NCBI RefSeq assembly: GCF_014637175.1
Contig: NZ_BMEV01000003.1
Span: forward strand, 1 to 64,000
Length of the DNA stretch: 64,000 nucleotides
Reading direction: 5' to 3'
From: Compostibacillus humi
GTDB lineage: Bacteria > Bacillota > Bacilli > Bacillales > Amphibacillaceae
Part shown: in pieces, positions 53,798 through 63,183 of the stretch
How the letters are laid out: the number at the start of each line of letters is the position of its first letter
How positions within the stretch are numbered: position 1 is the first letter of the stretch
The notes under the pieces: generated by a model
Database searches by the model: none
The model's input: only the letters and a program-made list of their open reading frames with translations
What the model was told of the DNA's origin: nothing
Program-made: the position numbers and the translations under genes

Positions 53798-54262
53798 CTA
53801 TTTTTTTCTGGAAAAGAGTGTTTCGTGCATTGCATAGCCATCCGTATATTTGTTCCCGATGCGAAAAGGGACGAGATTGACGGCCGCTAGCCATACATTA
53901 AACCAGAAAAATAATTCAATGAATTCATTTGGATGAATGGTCATCGGGATGAAACTTAACATTGCAAACAACATATTAAACAGCGGTCCGGAGAACGAAA
54001 TCCATAGCGCCTGCCCTTTTGTCAAGTTATCTTTTCCAGCACTTTTTGTCCAACCGCCAATAAAAAATATTGTACGGATATGAAATTGAATAGTATGAAT
54101 CGTAAAGGAAAAGATTGTTTTTCCCATTCCGACAGAAATGTTGATTTTCTCCGCCCCAGTCCATTTTGAGCCGACTCCATGGCCGCATTCATGAATCAGC
54201 GTACATACTGGAGCAATGACGAAGACAAGATAAACGAGTTGGATTACAAATAACCAATCCAT
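53798..54262 (-). CDS. Small M50-like membrane zinc protease
   Basis: A 154-residue integral membrane protein with IHECGHG (HExxH, residues 24-28) in the first helix and a late NLVPFRIGNKYTDGY that resembles the NxxPxxxxDG motif of site-2 proteases (aspartate about 141). Both metal-binding elements are thus present. It is much shorter than typical M50 proteases and has no PDZ or CBS domain. I do not recognise a named family; M50-like is inference from motifs. It lies between ribT and ppiB, where the rib operon sits in B. subtilis. Confidence 0.6.
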   Translation of the reverse strand: MDWLFVIQLVYLVFVIAPVCTLIHECGHGVGSKWTGAEKINISVGMGKTIFSFTIHTIQFHIRTIFFIGGWTKSAGKDNLTKGQALWISFSGPLFNMLFAMLSFIPMTIHPNEFIELFFWFNVWLAAVNLVPFRIGNKYTDGYAMHETLFSRKK

Positions 54263-54286
54263 GGCTTTAACGGATTCCTTTATCTA

Positions 54287-54721
54287 TTACTCCGAGAAAA
54301 CCCGTACCTCTTTCATGACGTCCCCGTTTTTCATCGCTTTGACATGCTCGATTCCTGATGTTACTTGTCCGAAAACAGTGTGAACACCGTCTAAATGGGG
54401 CTGTGGTTCATGAACAATAAAAAATTGGCAGCTGCCTGTATCTCTCCCCGCATGCGCCATGGAAATCGCCCCTTCGACATGCTGATGAGGATTTCCGTCG
54501 GTTTCACATTTTATTGTATAACCGGCATTCCCCGTTCCGTTTCCATTGGGACAGCCGCCTTGGCTGACAAAGCCAGGAATGACCCGATGAAATGTTAGCC
54601 CATCATAAAATTTTTCATTGGCAAGTTTCTCGAAATTTTCTACCGTTCCCGGTGCCTCGTTCGGAAAAAGTTCAAATTCTACTTTTTCGCCATTTTCCAT
54701 TAAAATATAACCTTTTTTCAT
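54287..54721 (-). CDS. ppiB: Peptidyl-prolyl cis-trans isomerase, cyclophilin type
   Basis: A 144-residue cytoplasmic cyclophilin. The active-site stretch [20 protein letters not shown] and the region [17 protein letters not shown] are intact, including the catalytic arginine in FHR. No signal peptide. An extended -10 (TGATACAAT) lies about 50 bp upstream of the start. It is between the M50-like gene and lysA. Confidence 0.95.
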   Translation of the reverse strand: MKKGYILMENGEKVEFELFPNEAPGTVENFEKLANEKFYDGLTFHRVIPGFVSQGGCPNGNGTGNAGYTIKCETDGNPHQHVEGAISMAHAGRDTGSCQFFIVHEPQPHLDGVHTVFGQVTSGIEHVKAMKNGDVMKEVRVFSE

Positions 54722-54821
54722 TGATTTTTATCTCCTTTTCATTTTCAATCAATAAATCGTTATAAAAATATTGTATCATGTGATTTCCGTTCGATAAAAC
54801 AGTGTGGCTGGGATTATTGCA

Positions 54822-56132
54822 TCAAGATTCATAAAACAAATCATTTCGGACGATGTCATCATAAGTTTCCCGTCTGACTACCAATTGGTCTTTCCCATTT
54901 TCAACAAATACGACAGCCGGTTTAGGAAGGCGATTGTAGTTGCTCGCCATGGAATAACCGTAGGCACCGGTTGAAAAAACCGCAAGGATGTCGCCAGGCT
55001 CCACTTCCGGTACCGGCAGATTCCAGATGAGCATATCGCCTGATTCACAGCATTTCCCGGCAATAGAAACATTTCTTTTTGGTGAATGATCCGCTTTATT
55101 GGCAACGACCCCTTCGTATTTTGCCTGATAGAGGGCTGGCCGGATATTGTCGGTCATCCCGCCGTCCACCGCAATATAGCTGCGAATTCCCGGTATTTCT
55201 TTCAGTGCTCCGATTGTGTATAGCGTAATTCCGGCTTCACCAACGATGGCTCTTCCCGGCTCAATCCAAATTTCCGGCAACGCAATTTGCAGCTTGTCTG
55301 CTTCCTTTTGAACCGCTTCAACTAAATCATCGACGTATCGTTTATGGGGCAATGGCTGGTCATCCTCTGTATAGCGGATACCGAAGCCGCCGCCAAAATT
55401 TACCACCTCGGGCACATATCCGTACCTTTCCTTCCAAATGGCCATTTCTTGAAATACAACTTCGACGGCCAACCGGAACCCTTCCGTTTCGAAAATTTGC
55501 GAACCGATATGGCAATGTACGCCTCTAATCCGGATGTTGTCATATTGCTTTCCGTGGCGAAAAGCTTGTTCTGCCTGACGATTTTGAATATTAAAGCCGA
55601 ATTTCGAGTCTTCACTGCCGGTTTGAATGTATTCGTGGGTGTGTGATTCTACTCCCGGTGTTACCCGAATTAGCACGTCCATCGTTTTCTTCTCTTCCGT
55701 AAGCACTTGATGCAACATATCGATTTCAAGAAAGTTATCAACTACAATGCAGCCTATATTATTCCGTACAGCCATTCTTAATTCTCGCAAGCTTTTATTA
55801 TTTCCATGAAAATGAATTCGTTCCACCGGGAATCCGGCCTTTAAGGCGGTATACAGCTCCCCTTCCGATACAACATCTAAACAGAGCCCTTCCTGATTGA
55901 TTACTTGCAATATTGCTATGGAAGAAAAAGCTTTGCTTGCATAAGCGACCTTTGCTTTAATATTTCTATGTTGAAAGGCTTTTACAAAACCTTTTGCTTT
56001 TTGCCGGATGATGGATACATCATATACGTATAGCGGTGTGCCATATTTTTTTGCCAGGTCCACACAGTCGATGCCGCCGATTTCCAAATGGCCCTGATCA
56101 TTAACCGGGAATGGATGGTTATTTACGATCAT
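54822..56132 (-). CDS. lysA: Diaminopimelate decarboxylase
   Basis: A 436-residue PLP enzyme making lysine from meso-diaminopimelate. It has the PLP lysine in AKVAYASKAFS and the family motifs HFHGNNKS, GVHCHIGSQIFE, EPGRAIVGEAG and GKCCESGD (catalytic cysteine). The start at MIVNNHPFPV has GAGGAAAG upstream. It lies downstream of spoVAF, as in B. subtilis; the spoVAF terminator separates them. Confidence 0.96.
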   Translation of the reverse strand: MIVNNHPFPVNDQGHLEIGGIDCVDLAKKYGTPLYVYDVSIIRQKAKGFVKAFQHRNIKAKVAYASKAFSSIAILQVINQEGLCLDVVSEGELYTALKAGFPVERIHFHGNNKSLRELRMAVRNNIGCIVVDNFLEIDMLHQVLTEEKKTMDVLIRVTPGVESHTHEYIQTGSEDSKFGFNIQNRQAEQAFRHGKQYDNIRIRGVHCHIGSQIFETEGFRLAVEVVFQEMAIWKERYGYVPEVVNFGGGFGIRYTEDDQPLPHKRYVDDLVEAVQKEADKLQIALPEIWIEPGRAIVGEAGITLYTIGALKEIPGIRSYIAVDGGMTDNIRPALYQAKYEGVVANKADHSPKRNVSIAGKCCESGDMLIWNLPVPEVEPGDILAVFSTGAYGYSMASNYNRLPKPAVVFVENGKDQLVVRRETYDDIVRNDLFYES

Positions 56133-56191
56133 TACACTTTCCTCGCTTCCTACAATTTTCAAATAATAATTTACTTTAACATATTAACGTA

Positions 56192-56227
56192 AATAACAAA
56201 AGAGCTAACTATTCAGTATAGCTCTTT
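56192..56227 (-). terminator. Terminator overlapping the spoVAF stop codon
   Basis: On the minus strand AAAGAGCTA / TAGCTCTTT surrounds the last codons and TAG of spoVAF and is followed by TGTTATTT. Confidence 0.8.
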
Positions 56228-57699
56228 CTCCTCGGCTGGCGGTAATTATTTTTCGGATGGACAATCCTTGGCCGAATATTCGTATACGGGGTCGGAACCC
56301 GGAATAGGACATGGAACATAGCATAAGGATTGAATGGGATAAACGGCCAAAGGTAAGGGGTTCTTAACGACTTTAAATTGACTAAATACAGAAAATGAAT
56401 AACAAATCCGATTATAAACCCATTTAGCCCGAATAGTCCGACGGCCAAAATCAAAAATAGATTCATCAATTTGTTGGCGACGCTCAGTTCATAGCTTGGC
56501 GTCACATACGTACCAATGGCACTGACGGCAACATATAAAATTATTTCCGGGCTAAACAGTCCGACGTCAATGGCAATTTGGCCAATCAAAACGGCTGCAA
56601 TCAGACCCATGGAAGTGGATAGCGGAGTCGGTGTATGAATAGCGGCCATGCGCAAAAATTCGATTCCAATTTCCGCAATTAAAATTTGAATGACAATCGG
56701 GATGTTGCCTTCCTCATTCGGTCCGATAAATGACAGTTCTTTCGGCAGCAATGTCGGCTCTAAGGCAAAAAGAAGCCATAACGGCAATAAATACATGGAC
56801 GCAAGTACGGCGAGAAAACGGATAAGCCGGATAAACGTACCGACGGCTGGCGTTTGGCGAAACTCTTCCGCATGTTGTGTATGATGAAAAAAGGTGGTCG
56901 GTAAAATAATGACACTTGGAGAGGTGTCTACTATAATGATGACATGCCCTTCAAAGAGATGGCTGGCGGCAACGTCCGGCCTTTCCGTATAGCGGACGAG
57001 AGGATAGTGGTTCCATTTTCGGTCAATAAAAAACTCATCAATCGTTTTATCCGCCATGGAAATACCATCAATGTCGATTTTTTCCAGTTTGCTTTTTACA
57101 TACTCTACGAGCCCCCGATCTGCTACGTCTTGCAAATAACTGACACATACGTCCGTTTTGGAACGTTCTCCTACTTTCAACATTTCATGGCGAAGACGTT
57201 CATCCCGGATACGCCGTCTCGTTAATGCGGTATTTTCGATAATATTCTCGGTATACCCGTCCCGGGAACCCCGAATCACTTTTTCCGTATCCGGTTCTTC
57301 CGGGGTTCGGCCCGGATAGCTGCGTACATCGACGATAAATGCCTTTTTCTCTCCATCAATAAAGACAGCAACGAGACCAGATAATATCTGGTCAACTACT
57401 TCATCCATAAATTCTACTTTGTTCACTTGCTGGTGATTGAGCCGGTTTTCGACAATATCTGCAAGTTTCCTGCTCTCCCGCTCCATATCGTTAATATAAA
57501 TTAGCGTTTTCAGCAGCTCCTGAACGATGACTGCATCACAAAGTCCGGTAACATAGTAAAGCTGCACTTTCCGCTTCAATAGGACAATTTCACGAAAGCC
57601 GACATCAAAGGAAACATCCATCCCCAGCTTTTCTTTCATATAGTTGTGATTATGCCTTATATTTGCTGAAACCGTATCTTGTTTTTTTAATTTCGGCAT
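56209..57699 (-). CDS. spoVAF: Stage V sporulation protein AF (GerA-family)
   Basis: A 496-residue GerA-family protein with a soluble N-terminal domain (about 1-280) and about six membrane helices (for example FIRLIRFLAVLASMYLLPLW). The C-terminal tail RPRIVHPKNNYRQP matches SpoVAF rather than a germinant-receptor A subunit. In B. subtilis it helps amplify the response during germination. It follows spoVAB by 28 nt instead of following spoVAE; the terminator begins in its stop codon. Confidence 0.93.
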   Translation of the reverse strand: MPKLKKQDTVSANIRHNHNYMKEKLGMDVSFDVGFREIVLLKRKVQLYYVTGLCDAVIVQELLKTLIYINDMERESRKLADIVENRLNHQQVNKVEFMDEVVDQILSGLVAVFIDGEKKAFIVDVRSYPGRTPEEPDTEKVIRGSRDGYTENIIENTALTRRRIRDERLRHEMLKVGERSKTDVCVSYLQDVADRGLVEYVKSKLEKIDIDGISMADKTIDEFFIDRKWNHYPLVRYTERPDVAASHLFEGHVIIIVDTSPSVIILPTTFFHHTQHAEEFRQTPAVGTFIRLIRFLAVLASMYLLPLWLLFALEPTLLPKELSFIGPNEEGNIPIVIQILIAEIGIEFLRMAAIHTPTPLSTSMGLIAAVLIGQIAIDVGLFSPEIILYVAVSAIGTYVTPSYELSVANKLMNLFLILAVGLFGLNGFIIGFVIHFLYLVNLKSLRTPYLWPFIPFNPYAMFHVLFRVPTPYTNIRPRIVHPKNNYRQPRRKSYTE

Positions 57700-57727
57700 T
57701 TTATTCCCTCCAAAAATTTAAAGCGAT

Positions 57728-58159
57728 TTATAGGCGGACAAAAATAACCCATTGAAATAATGAACCGATTACTTTTCCAAATACAATTGCCATTAACAGT
57801 GTAATTACGTAACCTTGGAATCCGATTCTTTTCGTTAATATCGGAAAGACGTTTAATACTTCTGTTAATGCAGCGGCAAGCATCCCGTTAAATATTCCGT
57901 GGAACATGCCTACTATCGCCAGAAAAAAATAAGGGTGATAAACGGGAATTTCCGCGAAGGATAAGTAAGAACCGAACAGTAAGCCGAAAATCACACTTGC
58001 ACCGAAAACTTTAATATATTTTTCCGTTTTGCTAAGCTGAATCAGTCTAGGGATAATGCCTAAAACGGTAATAAAAGCAACAAAACCTCCGCCTACTGCA
58101 AGACCTCCGCTAAAGCCGATGATTATTTGGAGAAAATTATGGAGAATCGTTTCTGTCAT
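57728..58159 (-). CDS. spoVAB: Stage V sporulation protein AB
   Basis: A 143-residue membrane protein with four helices, matching SpoVAB (141 residues in B. subtilis). It contains GLAVGGGFVAFITVLGIIPRL and FLAIVGMFHGIFNGMLAAAL. It contributes to dipicolinic-acid transport in spores. It overlaps the end of spoVAA by 23 nt, then the operon jumps to spoVAF without spoVAC, AD or AE. Confidence 0.92.
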   Translation of the reverse strand: MTETILHNFLQIIIGFSGGLAVGGGFVAFITVLGIIPRLIQLSKTEKYIKVFGASVIFGLLFGSYLSFAEIPVYHPYFFLAIVGMFHGIFNGMLAAALTEVLNVFPILTKRIGFQGYVITLLMAIVFGKVIGSLFQWVIFVRL

Positions 58160-58757
58160 TTAGTTTATTTTCATGATGGTACAAATAATTATCGAGGTCC
58201 TGCTGATAATTAAACACTTCCACTTCCAATGGACTCGGTTCTTCATTAAACCGCTTGTTAAACCAATGGTTAAAAAATAATAGTGTACCGATTCCAAGAC
58301 CGATAGAATAAGGAATTTGAATCCACAGCGGATACGGATTGGTTTTTCCAGTCAGCAAATAGTGCAATTTCTGCTGCACTTCCTGCATGCTTACATCATA
58401 ATGGAAGTTCATAATCGTCATGGACGTCCCGATGAATAGCAATATCCAAATAAATATCACAGCAATCAGCGGCTTTTTACGCGACTTGGGCATGACCCGA
58501 ATGACGGTTTGCGCCGGACCGATAAGTTGAATATCCAAATTATTCATCAGTTTTGTCAATGTTTCAATAATTAGAAAACTGTCTAATACGACTAAATTTT
58601 TATCCCGTTTTGTAAGCCTGTATACGGGTATATCTTCCAGCGTCTTTTTTGCTGCTTCATTCTCCATCCCGATAAATGCAATATCTTTCAGTAATAATGT
58701 TCGCAAACTGGAAACTTCTACTGTTTTTTTTAATCGCAAATAAACGGTATGTACCAT
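58137..58757 (-). CDS. spoVAA: Stage V sporulation protein AA
   Basis: A 206-residue protein with a soluble N-terminal domain (about 1-95, MVHTVYLRLKKTVEV) and two membrane helices (about 97-115 and 146-165). It matches SpoVAA, first gene of the spoVA operon needed for dipicolinate uptake. A sigma-G-like promoter precedes it. It overlaps spoVAB. Confidence 0.92.
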   Translation of the reverse strand: MVHTVYLRLKKTVEVSSLRTLLLKDIAFIGMENEAAKKTLEDIPVYRLTKRDKNLVVLDSFLIIETLTKLMNNLDIQLIGPAQTVIRVMPKSRKKPLIAVIFIWILLFIGTSMTIMNFHYDVSMQEVQQKLHYLLTGKTNPYPLWIQIPYSIGLGIGTLLFFNHWFNKRFNEEPSPLEVEVFNYQQDLDNYLYHHENKLNDRNDSP

Positions 58758-58789
58758 ACTGTACCATCCTTTTTACGAAAATGTACGTT

Positions 58790-58818
58790 TAGTATTTGTC
58801 AGAAATGCAATTTTATCC
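58790..58818 (-). promoter_or_regulatory. Sigma-G-like promoter of spoVA
   Basis: On the minus strand GGATA (58814-58818), a 17-bp spacer and AATACTA (58790-58796) resemble the forespore sigma-G consensus, about 30 bp before spoVAA. Confidence 0.5.
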
Positions 58819-58860
58819 GATGCGCCAACCGGAGAATCTCTGGAAACCCAACTGAAGGGC

Positions 58861-58894
58861 AAAATAAAAAAGCAGAGAAACTGTTTCTCTGCTT
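58861..58894 (-). terminator. Terminator of spoIIA operon
   Basis: On the minus strand AGCAGAGAAAC / GTTTCTCTGCT with a very short loop is followed by six T. It lies 9 nt after sigF. Confidence 0.9.
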
Positions 58895-58903
58895 ATACTT
58901 GTC

Positions 58904-59659
58904 TTATGGATCCATATTTGCTTTCATTTCTTTTAAAATCTTTTTCTCCAGCCGGGAAACCTGCACCTGGGAGATTCCCAATCTTTCAGCTACTTCTGTC
59001 TGCGTTTGATCTTTATAATAACGCAAATAAATAATGAGACGCTCCCTTTTGTTCAAACGTTTGATCGCTTCTTCCAGCGTTAATTTATCAAACCAATTCG
59101 TATCTTCATCAGCGATTTGATCGAGCAGCGTAATCGGGTCTCCATCATTTTCAAAAATAGTTTCATGAATGGAGTGGGGAGATTTGGCAGCTTCCTGGGC
59201 ATGGACAACTTCCTCCGGTGTAATTTCCAGCGCATCGGCGATCTCGTGTATTGTCGGTGATCGACCCATTTGTTTCGTCAATTCATCCTTTTTCTTGCGG
59301 ATTTTATTGCCAATTTCTTTTAGAGACCGGCTCACTTTTACACTGCCGTCATCTCGGATAAACCGCTGGATTTCACCGATAATCATCGGCACTGCATAGG
59401 TCGAAAATTTCACATCGTAGGACAAATCAAACTTATCAATCGACTTAATTAAACCGATGCTTCCAATTTGAAACAGGTCATCCGGGTCATAGCCCCGGTT
59501 TAAAAACCGCTGGACAACAGACCAAATCAGCCGCATATTTTTTTCCACCAGAAAGTCCCTGGCTTCCTTATCCCCTTGCTGGCTGCGGTAAATATACTCC
59601 TTCACCTGTTCATCTGTTAAGGTTTCTTCCCGTTTTTGATTTTTAACATTGACATCCAT
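58904..59659 (-). CDS. sigF: Forespore sigma factor SigF (SpoIIAC)
   Basis: A 251-residue sigma factor, first active in the forespore. Region 2 has EKNMRLIWSVVQRFLNRGYD and DLFQIGSIGLIKSIDKFD. Region 4 ends with the ISQVQVSRLEKKIL recognition helix. The start at MDVNVKNQ matches B. subtilis. It is held inactive by SpoIIAB, encoded just upstream, and released by SpoIIAA. It is the last gene of spoIIA. Confidence 0.98.
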   Translation of the reverse strand: MDVNVKNQKREETLTDEQVKEYIYRSQQGDKEARDFLVEKNMRLIWSVVQRFLNRGYDPDDLFQIGSIGLIKSIDKFDLSYDVKFSTYAVPMIIGEIQRFIRDDGSVKVSRSLKEIGNKIRKKKDELTKQMGRSPTIHEIADALEITPEEVVHAQEAAKSPHSIHETIFENDGDPITLLDQIADEDTNWFDKLTLEEAIKRLNKRERLIIYLRYYKDQTQTEVAERLGISQVQVSRLEKKILKEMKANMDP

Positions 59660-59666
59660 AGGCATC

Positions 59667-60110
59667 CTAATTATAAACCGTCTTTGTCTTTGCTAATTGT
59701 TTGACCATATGCAGGGTAGTACCAGAACCCGGAGAAGAAGTAACCTCAACAGAATCCATAAAGTTTTCGATAATCGTAAAACCCATGCCGGACCTTTCCA
59801 ATTCAGGCTTGGAAGTATATAATGGCTGCCGGGCCTCTTCAATATTGGCAATGCCGATGCCATCATCTTTAATGATCAGTTCTATTTCTCCGCTGTCGTC
59901 AATCGTGCATTTCATCCAAATTTTATGATGCTCTTCGTTGTTATACCCGTGAATTATGGCATTGGTTACTGCTTCCGATACTACCGTTTTTATTTCTGTC
60001 AATTCATCCATCGTCGGGTCCAATTGGGAAATAAAGGCTGCAATCGTCACCCGGGCAAAGGATTCATTTTCGCTTCGGCTGGAAAATTCCACCGTCATTT
60101 CGTTTTTCAT
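59667..60110 (-). CDS. spoIIAB: Anti-sigma F factor and kinase SpoIIAB
   Basis: A 147-residue GHKL kinase that binds SigF and phosphorylates SpoIIAA. The ATP-site motifs [33 protein letters not shown] and [13 protein letters not shown] are intact. Its ATG overlaps the spoIIAA stop (ATGA) and it precedes sigF by a few bases. Confidence 0.98.
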   Translation of the reverse strand: MKNEMTVEFSSRSENESFARVTIAAFISQLDPTMDELTEIKTVVSEAVTNAIIHGYNNEEHHKIWMKCTIDDSGEIELIIKDDGIGIANIEEARQPLYTSKPELERSGMGFTIIENFMDSVEVTSSPGSGTTLHMVKQLAKTKTVYN

Positions 60111-60460
60111 GATGCCACCCCCAATGCCTCTAGCGCGAACTCTTCATTTTCCGCAAGCTTGACGATTTTAAATAAACCGGAAATTTCAAACAAACGTTTG
60201 ATTTGTGGGGAAATGGAACAGACGACCATCTCTCCGCCTAACTGAAGAACTTCTTTATATCTTCCTAGAATAACACCTAAACCAGAGCTGTCCATGAACG
60301 TTACACTTTCTAGATTTAAAATGACATGTTTAATCGGATTTTCATATATCATATCTTTCCACTTTTTGCGCAATGCTTCCGCTTCATGATGATCCAGTTC
60401 CCCGGCAAGACGGACGACTAATACATCCTCCTTCACTTCAAAAACCGAATATAGCCCCAC
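60107..60460 (-). CDS. spoIIAA: Anti-anti-sigma factor SpoIIAA
   Basis: A 117-residue STAS protein. The phosphorylated serine lies in [20 protein letters not shown] (about residue 57). When dephosphorylated by SpoIIE it binds SpoIIAB and frees SigF. The start is GTG with GGAGGAG upstream. First gene of the spoIIA operon, with a sigma-H-like promoter ahead. Confidence 0.98.
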   Translation of the reverse strand: MGLYSVFEVKEDVLVVRLAGELDHHEAEALRKKWKDMIYENPIKHVILNLESVTFMDSSGLGVILGRYKEVLQLGGEMVVCSISPQIKRLFEISGLFKIVKLAENEEFALEALGVAS

Positions 60461-60494
60461 GGTTTATCTCCTCCTCAGATTATGCTATTTACAC

Positions 60495-60522
60495 TTTCTT
60501 TATCAGCATTTCCAAATCCTTC
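60495..60522 (-). promoter_or_regulatory. Sigma-H promoter of spoIIA
   Basis: On the minus strand GAAGGATTT (60514-60522), a 12-bp spacer and AAAGAAA (60495-60501) fit the sigma-H consensus RnAGGAwww-N11-12-RnnGAAT. It lies about 35 bp before spoIIAA. This is the expected control. Confidence 0.7.
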
Positions 60523-60563
60523 TATTCGACAAAAAAAGTCCTTTTCTTACGTTTTTCTCGCTA

Positions 60564-61736
60564 CTAATGTTTTGCAATTTCAGCAATTGTCCGTTGCAGC
60601 AGCTTATAATAGGACGCTTCCTTAACCGCCTGATCAACGGTCAGAGGCACATCCATTAATGTTTCCTTTCCATCTTTTACAAGGAGGGTGCCTACTTGTG
60701 CTCCTTTTTCGATCGGCAATTTGATTTCTTCATTAAACTGGATTTCGGTACGAATGTTGTCTTTATTTTCTCCTTTTTTATGTAGTGTACTTACAGATTC
60801 GGATAACACAATTGGAACGTTTCGTTTGTCTGCTTTTAAGAGATTCAGCTCGGTAATGACTTCTCCCTTGTCGTACAGTTTATTTGTTTCATATTGCTGA
60901 AAGGCATAATCCAACATGGAAGAAATCATCGCATTTCTTTCTTTCGAAGTATCAGCCCCCATGACGACTGCTATGACACGCATATCGTCCTTTTTCGCTG
61001 TTGCTGTCAAGCAATATTTGGCCTCTTGGGTATAGCCGGTCTTTAATCCATCGACCCCTGGATAAAAACGGACTAATTTATTCGTGTTCACAAGCCAAAA
61101 TTCATTTTCCTTCCCTTTCCGCAAATAATCTTCGTAAATCGACGTATATTCTGTTATTGTTTCATATTTCAGCAATTCTTTGGCAATGATTGCCATGTCA
61201 TAAGCGGTACTATAATGATCTTTTGCAGGAAGACCGGATGTATTTTGAAACTTTGTGTTTTTCAAGCCTAGTTCTTTAACCTTTTTGTTCATTTCCGCAA
61301 CAAATGCTTCCTCACTGCCGGATATCCGTTCGGCAAGGGCAACACTGGCATCATTGGCAGATGCGATGGCTACCCCTTTGAGCAATTCTTCCACCGTCAT
61401 TTCTTCCCCTGCTTCCAGAAAGATTTGGGATCCGCCCATCGATGCTGCATTTTCGCTTACCCGGATTATTTCATCTTTCTTTAAATTTCCCTTTTCCATC
61501 TCTTCCATAATGATGAGCATCGTCATCAATTTCGTCATACTTGCAGGAGGCAAAATTTCATGGGCGTTTTTGTCGTAAATAATCGTTCCTGTATCCCTTT
61601 CCATTAAAATAGCTGATTTTGCATTTGGTGCTAGATTTAATGATTGCTTCTCATCCGCTTCTTCGGCAACTGCTGCAGCGGCAGTGAAAAGCATAAAAGA
61701 CATACTGATGCAAAGAGCAAGAAGAAATCTTTTCAT
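60564..61736 (-). CDS. dacF: D-alanyl-D-alanine carboxypeptidase DacF
   Basis: A 390-residue penicillin-binding protein with a signal peptide (about 1-24). The active-site motifs are PASMTKLMTM (SxxK), SANDASVAL (SxN) and KTGYTQEAKY. The C-terminal domain ends in an amphipathic membrane-binding stretch. It trims cortex peptidoglycan in the forespore. It lies directly upstream of spoIIAA and has its own promoter candidate. Confidence 0.94.
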   Translation of the reverse strand: MKRFLLALCISMSFMLFTAAAAVAEEADEKQSLNLAPNAKSAILMERDTGTIIYDKNAHEILPPASMTKLMTMLIIMEEMEKGNLKKDEIIRVSENAASMGGSQIFLEAGEEMTVEELLKGVAIASANDASVALAERISGSEEAFVAEMNKKVKELGLKNTKFQNTSGLPAKDHYSTAYDMAIIAKELLKYETITEYTSIYEDYLRKGKENEFWLVNTNKLVRFYPGVDGLKTGYTQEAKYCLTATAKKDDMRVIAVVMGADTSKERNAMISSMLDYAFQQYETNKLYDKGEVITELNLLKADKRNVPIVLSESVSTLHKKGENKDNIRTEIQFNEEIKLPIEKGAQVGTLLVKDGKETLMDVPLTVDQAVKEASYYKLLQRTIAEIAKH

Positions 61737-61766
61737 TGTCTTACCTCCAACAGTTAATATAATTAC

Positions 61767-61795
61767 AGGATTTCCAAAAGTTGCTATTTCTATAC
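61767..61795 (-). promoter_or_regulatory. Forespore-type (sigma-F/G) promoter candidate for dacF
   Basis: On the minus strand GTATA (61791-61795), a 15-bp spacer and GGAAATCCT (61767-61775) resemble a sigma-F promoter, fitting the known forespore expression of dacF. The match of the -10 is partial. Confidence 0.45.
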
Positions 61796-61822
61796 TTGAA
61801 AATAAGGCTTATCAGCCGAAAG

Positions 61823-61858
61823 TATAAAAAGCTGCCGGGGATTATCCCAGCAGCTTTC
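61823..61858 (-). terminator. Terminator of pupG-pdp
   Basis: On the minus strand AAAGCTGCTGGGA / TCCCCGGCAGCTTT (one bulge) is followed by TTTATAC, just after pdp. Confidence 0.88.
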
Positions 61859-61864
61859 TGCCAT

Positions 61865-63172
61865 CTATCCTTCTGTGATCACTTCATAAATTAAAGGCGG
61901 TATGTCGGCTTTCGTATTTTCAATATGAATGCTGTCGTATAACTTTTCTATAACACTCTCGACTTCCAGTTTGTTCGTATGGATCGTTAAGAGCGGCTCC
62001 CCTTCCTTGATTTCATCACCTGCTTTTTTATGCAGCACAATTCCTGCTGACAAGTCGATGGTTGAATCTTTTGTCGTTCTCCCCGCACCAAGCATCATTG
62101 CGGAAATACCGATTTCGTCCGCAGCGATGCCCGTAATAAATCCGGATTTTTTCGCTGTCAGCTCTATCTTTTTCTTCGCTTCCGGCAACCGCTCTACATT
62201 TTCACAAACAGATTTGTCTCCTCCTTGCGCTTCAACGAACGACAGAAACGTTTCAAATGCTTTTCCGTTGGCAATGTTCTCCTCCAGCATAGCTCGGGCT
62301 TCTTCAGGGCTTGCTGCTTTCTCTGCCAATACAACCATATAGCTGCCTAAGGTTAAACATAATTCGGTTAAATCCTTCGGACCATTTCCTCGTAACGTTT
62401 CGATCGCTTCCTTCACTTCCAGCGCATTTCCAACCGCCTTCCCTAACGGCTGACTCATATCGGTAATGAGAGCAATTGTTTTTCGGCCAACCCGATTTCC
62501 GATGGAAACCATTGCTTTGGCCAGTGTTTTTGCTTCCTCAGCACTCTTCATAAAGGCGCCGCTTCCGCATTTTACATCGAGGACGATGGCATCTGCTCCG
62601 GCGGCTATTTTTTTGCTCATAATGGAACTTGCAATCAGCGGAATCGAATTGACCGTTGCTGTTACATCCCGCAGACTGTACAGTTTTTTGTCGGCGGGAG
62701 TAAGGTTTCCCGTTTGTCCAATTACAGCCACTTTCCGTTCATTGACTTGCCTTATAAATTCCTCTTCCGTTAGTTCAACATGAAATCCGGGAATTGATTC
62801 CAGCTTATCAATGGTTCCGCCGGTATGTCCGAGTCCCCGGCCGCTCATCTTGGCAACCGGAACCCCGCATGAAGCAACAAGGGGAGCTAAGATTAATGTA
62901 GTTGTATCCCCGACTCCTCCAGTCGAGTGCTTATCCACTTTAATCCCGTGAATTGGCGATAAATCGATTATTTCTCCGGATTCTACCATGGCTAAAGTCA
63001 ATTCAGAACGCTCTTTTTCCGTCATTCCCTGGAAGTAGATTGCCATTAGCAAAGAACTGACTTGATAATCCGGTATATCCCCTTTCGTATAACCATGGAC
63101 GACGAAATCAATCTCTTCTTTCGTCAGTTCAAAGCCGTCCCTTTTTTTAGCGATAATATCGTACATTCGCAT
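61865..63172 (-). CDS. pdp: Pyrimidine-nucleoside phosphorylase
   Basis: A 435-residue enzyme that phosphorolyses uridine and thymidine-type nucleosides. The signature [20 protein letters not shown], the phosphate-site region KHSTGGVGD and the substrate lysine region [14 protein letters not shown] are intact. The start [10 protein letters not shown] is typical. It lies 11 nt after pupG, a nucleoside salvage operon. Confidence 0.96.
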   Translation of the reverse strand: MRMYDIIAKKRDGFELTKEEIDFVVHGYTKGDIPDYQVSSLLMAIYFQGMTEKERSELTLAMVESGEIIDLSPIHGIKVDKHSTGGVGDTTTLILAPLVASCGVPVAKMSGRGLGHTGGTIDKLESIPGFHVELTEEEFIRQVNERKVAVIGQTGNLTPADKKLYSLRDVTATVNSIPLIASSIMSKKIAAGADAIVLDVKCGSGAFMKSAEEAKTLAKAMVSIGNRVGRKTIALITDMSQPLGKAVGNALEVKEAIETLRGNGPKDLTELCLTLGSYMVVLAEKAASPEEARAMLEENIANGKAFETFLSFVEAQGGDKSVCENVERLPEAKKKIELTAKKSGFITGIAADEIGISAMMLGAGRTTKDSTIDLSAGIVLHKKAGDEIKEGEPLLTIHTNKLEVESVIEKLYDSIHIENTKADIPPLIYEVITEG

Positions 63173-63183
63173 CTCGGATCACC

